Source of the DNA: Brevundimonas sp. LM2
Lineage (GTDB): Bacteria; Pseudomonadota; Alphaproteobacteria; Caulobacterales; Caulobacteraceae
Reading direction: 5' to 3'
Assembly: GCF_002002865.1 (NCBI RefSeq)
Contig: NZ_CP019508.1
Span: 2,522,501-2,586,500 of the forward strand
DNA: 64,000 nucleotides
Below are positions 59,999 through 64,000 of the stretch, piece by piece. Position 1 is the first letter of the stretch; each line of letters starts with the position of its first letter. The position numbers and the translations under genes are program-made. Under the pieces are notes generated by a model. The model did no database searches. It saw only the letters and a list, made by a program, of their open reading frames with translations, and was not told the origin of the DNA.

Positions 59999-60523
59999 TT
60001 AGCGGGCGGCCTGGAAGGTCTCGACGGTCGCGGTGACGCGCTCGTTGATCGGCTTGAAGCTGTCCTTGACCGAGCCGGTCAGGGTCTCGGTCATCTTGGT
60101 GACTTCCGAGAGGTAGGTCTCCATCGCCGACTTGGCGTAGTTGGTCTGCAGCTCGATCAGCTCCTGGATCGAACGCGCCTGGGCGATGGTTTGCGCGGCG
60201 GCGACGCCGTTTTCCCAGCTGGACTTGGAGTAGGACAGCGCCTGGGCCGACAGGGCCTCGACGCCCTTCTGGGCGGCGGTGGCCGAGGCGGTCATCGCTT
60301 CGAGGTTGGACTTGGACTGGGCCGAGAGCTCGGCCATCGAGGCGGTGGTCTTTTCCATCGTGTCGCGCAGGGCCTTGGTGCTGGTGGCCTGCAGGGTCTC
60401 GGCCTGGGCCTTGAACTGCTCGGTCTGGACCTTGGCGTGCTCGCCCTGGGTCTTGGCCATGTTGACCGCGGTCGCGGCGGCGGTTTCGACGGTCTTCTTG
60501 ATGGTCTCGGCGCTGTCAGCCAT
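59999..60523 (-). CDS. Phasin family protein
   Basis: The 174-residue protein is almost entirely amphipathic helix ([60 protein letters not shown]), the phasin pattern. Phasins coat polyhydroxyalkanoate granules, and the [10 protein letters not shown] heptads suggest coiled-coil oligomers. AGGAGA lies seven bases before the ATG. TGCA-rich dyads upstream could be PhaR-type operators. No PHA synthase is in the window. Confidence 0.9.
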   Translation of the reverse strand: MADSAETIKKTVETAAATAVNMAKTQGEHAKVQTEQFKAQAETLQATSTKALRDTMEKTTASMAELSAQSKSNLEAMTASATAAQKGVEALSAQALSYSKSSWENGVAAAQTIAQARSIQELIELQTNYAKSAMETYLSEVTKMTETLTGSVKDSFKPINERVTATVETFQAAR

Positions 60524-60608
60524 GTGAAGTCTCCTGAACCTGATGATCGCGGTTGGCCCGCGAGAATGTTTCTCGTCCCGGGAGGGTCCGGGCGACAGGG
60601 CAGATATG

Positions 60609-60652
60609 GTGCAAGTGCGAAGGACGGTCAAGGGCATTTGGTGCACTGCAAC
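60609..60652. promoter_or_regulatory. Possible PhaR-type operator upstream of the phasin
   Basis: GGTGCAAGTGC (60608-60618) and TGCACTGCAA (60642-60651) lie 85-130 bases before the phasin start. The second is a TGCA-C-TGCA dyad. PhaR repressors of alphaproteobacteria bind TGC...GCA-rich dyads ahead of phasin genes. No phaR gene is seen here, so the assignment is tentative. Confidence 0.3.
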
Positions 60653-60788
60653 ATAGGCGTACGGGCAGGGATCACGTCGTTCGGCAATTCAAATCTGCGT
60701 TGATCTCTGGTTAACCACCGTGAAACCTGCCGCGATCATGTTAGAATCCGAACTGCGCCGCGCCGGGGGCCGTGATCGCGACACAAGG

Positions 60789-62372
60789 ATGAGGCTTGAT
60801 TTGCCGATGATGCGTCTCCGTCTGTCCTTGCCGCAGCGCCTGCTGGCCCTTGCCCTGACCCTCTTGGTGCTGGCCGGGCTGGCCGTGCCCCTGGCGACGA
60901 CGCGGGTCCAGGCCCAGTCGGGCGACAACAGCCGCTATGCCGCCATCGTCGTCGACGCGGGCTCGGGCGAGGTCCTGTTCGCGCGCCACGCCGACAGCCG
61001 TCGCTACCCGGCCTCGGTCACCAAGATGATGACCCTGTACCTGGTGTTTGAGGCGCTCGAGAAGGGACAGGTCAAGCTGGACGACGTGATCACCGTCTCC
61101 CCGCTCGCCGCCTCCCAGCCTCCGTCGAAACTGGGCCTGGCCGCCGGCCAGACCATCCGCCTGGACGACGCCATGCGGGCCACCACCGTGCGGTCGGCCA
61201 ACGACATGGCCATGGTCCTGGCCGAGCACATCGGCGGATCCCAGGCGGGCTTCGCCGCGCTTTCGACGCTGAAGGCCGGAGAGCTGGGCATGACCCAGAC
61301 CCGCTACGTCAACCCCAACGGCCTGCCCGACAGCCGCCAGCTGACCTCGGCGCGCGACCTGGCGATCCTGTCGCGCGCCATCATGCGCGACTACCCGCAG
61401 TACTACAGCTATTTCGGCATCCACGACTGGAACTACCAGGGCCGGGAATACCGCAACACCAACGGCCTGCTGCTGGGCGGCAACGGCTATGACGGCATCA
61501 AGACCGGCTTCACCAACGCCTCGGGCTACAATCTGGCGGCCTCGGCCGTGCGAAACGGCAAACGGGTGATCACCATCGTGCTCGGCGGCCGCTCCAGCGT
61601 CTCGCGCAACGCCCACGTCGCCGCCCTGATGGACACCGGGTTCGAGGTCGAGCGCCGTCGCGCCGCCGGAGAGCGGATCCAGGTGGCCCAGACCTTTTTC
61701 GAGGACCGTGGCTTCGGCCTGGGCGGCTCCGAGGGTGGGGCCGAGGGCGAGACCGCGGTCGCCTATGCCTCCCTGAACGGCCAGTCGGCTCCGGCGACCG
61801 CCACCGCGGCCGCGACCACCGGCACACCCTACACCGCCACGGCCGCGCTGGTGTCCCGGTCCGCGCCGACCCCTGCGGCGTCGTCCGGCGATGCCGTCCC
61901 CTATCAGACCGCCGCCGCGCCGACGCCCCGTCCCTCGGCCGCGCGTCCGCAGGCCCCCGCGCCCGCGCCGACGCCGCCCGCGCGTCAAGCCCCGGTACAG
62001 CGGGCGGAGGCGAGCCCGTCGCGCGGCAATCTGACCGCCAGCCTGAACAGCGGCAGCCCCGCCGCCGCCTCCACCCTGAACCGCCCGGCCCCCTCGAACG
62101 CCAGCCCGGCCCGCGCGGCCGCGCCCGCCGCCCGGGATCGCTGGGCCGTCCAGGTCGGGGCCTTCCGCGACGCCACGGTCGCGCGCAACTGGCTGACCGA
62201 GGTCCAGCGCCGTTTCCGCGCCCAGTTCGCCTCCAGCGAGCGCACCGTCGTCGACGCCGCCGGCTGGCACCGCTCGCGCTTCGTCAACATGACCCAGGCC
62301 TCGGCGGAAAGCGCGTGTGAGGCCCTGTCCGCCCGCAACGTCACCTGCATGGTGGTGCGCCCGGGGGCGTAA
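60789..62372 (+). CDS. D-alanyl-D-alanine carboxypeptidase (DacF/PBP5-type) with SPOR domain
   Basis: The product of about 527 residues has a signal sequence (SLPQRLLALALTLLVLAGLA), a serine peptidase S11 domain with SVTK (SxxK), SAN (SxN) and KTG motifs, a Pro/Ala/Thr-rich linker of about 150 residues, and a C-terminal SPOR domain (RWAVQVGAFRDATVARNWLT) that binds septal peptidoglycan. It trims the terminal D-Ala of cell-wall stem peptides. The exact start is uncertain: ATG 60789 or 60807, the latter with GAGG 12 bases upstream. Confidence 0.9.
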   Translation: MRLDLPMMRLRLSLPQRLLALALTLLVLAGLAVPLATTRVQAQSGDNSRYAAIVVDAGSGEVLFARHADSRRYPASVTKMMTLYLVFEALEKGQVKLDDVITVSPLAASQPPSKLGLAAGQTIRLDDAMRATTVRSANDMAMVLAEHIGGSQAGFAALSTLKAGELGMTQTRYVNPNGLPDSRQLTSARDLAILSRAIMRDYPQYYSYFGIHDWNYQGREYRNTNGLLLGGNGYDGIKTGFTNASGYNLAASAVRNGKRVITIVLGGRSSVSRNAHVAALMDTGFEVERRRAAGERIQVAQTFFEDRGFGLGGSEGGAEGETAVAYASLNGQSAPATATAAATTGTPYTATAALVSRSAPTPAASSGDAVPYQTAAAPTPRPSAARPQAPAPAPTPPARQAPVQRAEASPSRGNLTASLNSGSPAAASTLNRPAPSNASPARAAAPAARDRWAVQVGAFRDATVARNWLTEVQRRFRAQFASSERTVVDAAGWHRSRFVNMTQASAESACEALSARNVTCMVVRPGA

Positions 62373-62393
62373 CCCCGACCCGGACCGCTCCTG

Positions 62394-64000
62394 ATGCGCC
62401 ATCCCCGCACCGACAGTCTGGAAGCCGCCCTGGCGCGCGTGTTCCAGGATCAGAACACCAAGGCCAGCTGGTTCGCCCTCACGGGCGGCGAGCAATTATT
62501 CGCGGCCGGGGATGCGCCCGACAGCCTGTATCTGGTGCGGTCCGGCCGGCTGGGCGTGTTTCGACAGGAGCCCGACCAGGCCCCCCAGTTCCTGGGGGTG
62601 GTCAAGCCGGGTGAGCCGGTCGGCGAGATGGCCCTGATCGCGGGCACGCCCCACACCTCCAGCGTCGTCGCCCTGCGCGATTCCGAGATCCTGGCCCTGC
62701 CGGCCGAGGTCTTTTTCGACGCCGTTCGCACCCAGCCCGAGGTGATGATCGAGCTGTCGCGGCTGATGCTGCACCGCGCCCGCGAGCACGCGCCCGGCGT
62801 GACCGAGCCCACGGTGTTCGGCTTCGTCTCGGTGCGCAACCGGCCCGTCCGCGCCTTCGTCGAGCGGGTCGCGGCCGCGGTCCAGGCCCAGGGCTTCACC
62901 TGCCAGGTCATCGACCAGTCGGCCCTGAGCTCGGTCTCCGAATGGTTTTCGCGGATGGAGGACACCCACGACTTCGTCCTTTATGTCGCCGAGCGGGACG
63001 AGCCGTCCTGGGCCAGCCTGTGCGCGCGCCAGGTCGACCGGCTGTTCGTCGTCGGCGACGCCCTGATGATGCCGCCGGCCACCGTTCTCAGCCTGACCGC
63101 CCATGGGCTGCAGCCGTTCACCGACCTGATCCTGCTGCGCGATCCCCGCATGTCGCGGCCCGCCAACACCGCCGTCTGGCTGGACGCGATCAATCCCGGC
63201 CGCTGGTTCCACGCCATGGAGAGCGACGCCGCGGACGCCGCGCGGATCGCCCGGATCATCACGGGCACGGCGGTCGGCCTGGTCCTGTCCGGCGGCGGGG
63301 CGCGCGCCTATGCCCATATCGGCGCGGTGCGGGCGCTGCGCGAGGCCGGGGTCCGCTTCGACTTCCTGGGCGGATCGTCGATGGGGGCGGTGATCGCCGC
63401 CGGTCCGGCGCTGAACTGGTCGGACGACGAGCTGGACGCCCGCATCCGACGCGCCTTCGTGCGCTCCGACCCCCTGTCCGACCTGGCCTTTCCGATGATC
63501 GCCATGACCCGGGCCCGCAAGGTCGCGCGCCTGCTGGAGGAGGCCTATGGCGACATCGACATCGCCGACATGCCCCTGCCCTTCTTCGCCGTGTCGTCGA
63601 ACCTGACCAGCGGTCGGATCGAGGTCCACCGCCGGGGCCTGCTGCGCCGCGCCATGCGGGCCTCGATCTCCATCCCCGGCGTCATGCCGCCGGTGGTCAT
63701 CGACGGCCAGGTGCTAGTCGATGGCGCGGTGATCAAGAACTTCCCCACCGATGTCATGCGCCAGTTCAACGCCGGGCCAGTGATCGGCGTCGACATGTCC
63801 CAGATGCGCGGCGTCGACCCCGGGACGCTGGAGAACCCGCCGTCTTGGTGGCGCTGGATCGCGTCGGGGGCCTGGAAGAAGGGGCCGCCGATCGTCTCGA
63901 TCCTGATGCGGTCGGCGACCATCACCACCGATGCCGAGATGGAGACCTCGCGCACCGAGACCGACCTGCTGATCCTGCCGGTGCCCGAGGGGTCGGACAT
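62394..64000 (+). CDS. Patatin-like phospholipase with cyclic-nucleotide-binding domain (truncated at window end)
   Basis: The open frame runs off the window after 535 codons. An N-terminal CAP-type cyclic-nucleotide-binding domain (about residues 20-130, FAAGDAPDSLYLVRSGRLGV then KPGEPVGEMALIAGTPH) precedes an NTE-like patatin lipase domain with the oxyanion GLVLSGGGARAYAHIG, nucleophile Ser in GGSSMGAV, and the catalytic Asp region VLVDGAVIKNFP. It is 21 bp after the carboxypeptidase gene. Role is probably phospholipid or lysophospholipid hydrolysis at the membrane. Confidence 0.88.
   Translation, partial: MRHPRTDSLEAALARVFQDQNTKASWFALTGGEQLFAAGDAPDSLYLVRSGRLGVFRQEPDQAPQFLGVVKPGEPVGEMALIAGTPHTSSVVALRDSEILALPAEVFFDAVRTQPEVMIELSRLMLHRAREHAPGVTEPTVFGFVSVRNRPVRAFVERVAAAVQAQGFTCQVIDQSALSSVSEWFSRMEDTHDFVLYVAERDEPSWASLCARQVDRLFVVGDALMMPPATVLSLTAHGLQPFTDLILLRDPRMSRPANTAVWLDAINPGRWFHAMESDAADAARIARIITGTAVGLVLSGGGARAYAHIGAVRALREAGVRFDFLGGSSMGAVIAAGPALNWSDDELDARIRRAFVRSDPLSDLAFPMIAMTRARKVARLLEEAYGDIDIADMPLPFFAVSSNLTSGRIEVHRRGLLRRAMRASISIPGVMPPVVIDGQVLVDGAVIKNFPTDVMRQFNAGPVIGVDMSQMRGVDPGTLENPPSWWRWIASGAWKKGPPIVSILMRSATITTDAEMETSRTETDLLILPVPEGSD

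Overview
The window is about 68% GC and reads as the chromosome of a member of Caulobacteraceae, most likely Brevundimonas or a close relative. The evidence is a MipZ-type division-site ATPase with GANTC sites upstream, a DUF1489 protein, a phasin, an alphaproteobacterial-type ClpS/ClpA pair, and overall gene content. No prophage, insertion sequence or CRISPR array is visible. Most of the window is housekeeping; the accessory character comes from small toxin-antitoxin-like modules and many intergenic inverted repeats.

Layout. 1-9 kb: a Phd/VapC module fused head-to-tail to rnr, a lipoprotein, a LysR/aldo-keto reductase divergon with an MFS exporter, a NUDIX hydrolase, and two uncharacterised genes. 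9-22 kb, minus strand: tRNA-Tyr, tRNA-Gly, tuf, an acyltransferase/cupin pair, then rpoB and rpoC. This resembles the classical tuf-to-rpoBC chromosome segment, but secE, nusG and rplKAJL are missing from it. 22-28 kb: rlmB, a TerC protein, hicAB with a frameshifted hicA, metG, a MATE exporter and DUF1489. 28-35 kb: a leucine/isovalerate catabolism cluster (biotin-carboxylase subunit, methylglutaconyl-CoA hydratase, carboxyltransferase subunit) interrupted by an AbiEii-like nucleotidyltransferase pair and a hypothetical gene. 35-38 kb: a J-domain protein, mipZ, a SPOR protein, panC and a c-type cytochrome. 38-43 kb: aromatic amino acid genes (chorismate mutase, ACT-less prephenate dehydratase, class II DAHP synthase), with a Tyr/Phe-rich leader peptide ahead of chorismate mutase, plus a DUF433/PIN-like toxin module. 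43-50 kb: gor, rpiA, glmU, a phosphoglycolate-phosphatase-like gene, and an HxlR/SDR divergon. 50-64 kb: a dicarboxylate carrier, tRNA-Val, a probable general-stress operon, a DEAD-box helicase, CsbD, clpS-clpA, a phasin, a D,D-carboxypeptidase and a truncated patatin-like gene.

The strongest unexplained signals are: (i) three intergenic inverted arrays of 7-bp tandem repeats (GGGCTTA or GGTGGCT) placed between a stop codon and the next start codon, two of them occupying the ribosome-binding region of metG and of the MATE gene; (ii) a candidate Tyr/Phe attenuator ahead of chorismate mutase; (iii) a nested-hairpin leader ahead of rpoB; (iv) several larger intergenic palindromes, including one with perfect 27-bp ends; and (v) toxin-antitoxin-like genes threaded directly into housekeeping operons. 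Functional calls come from reading the protein sequences; no database search was run.
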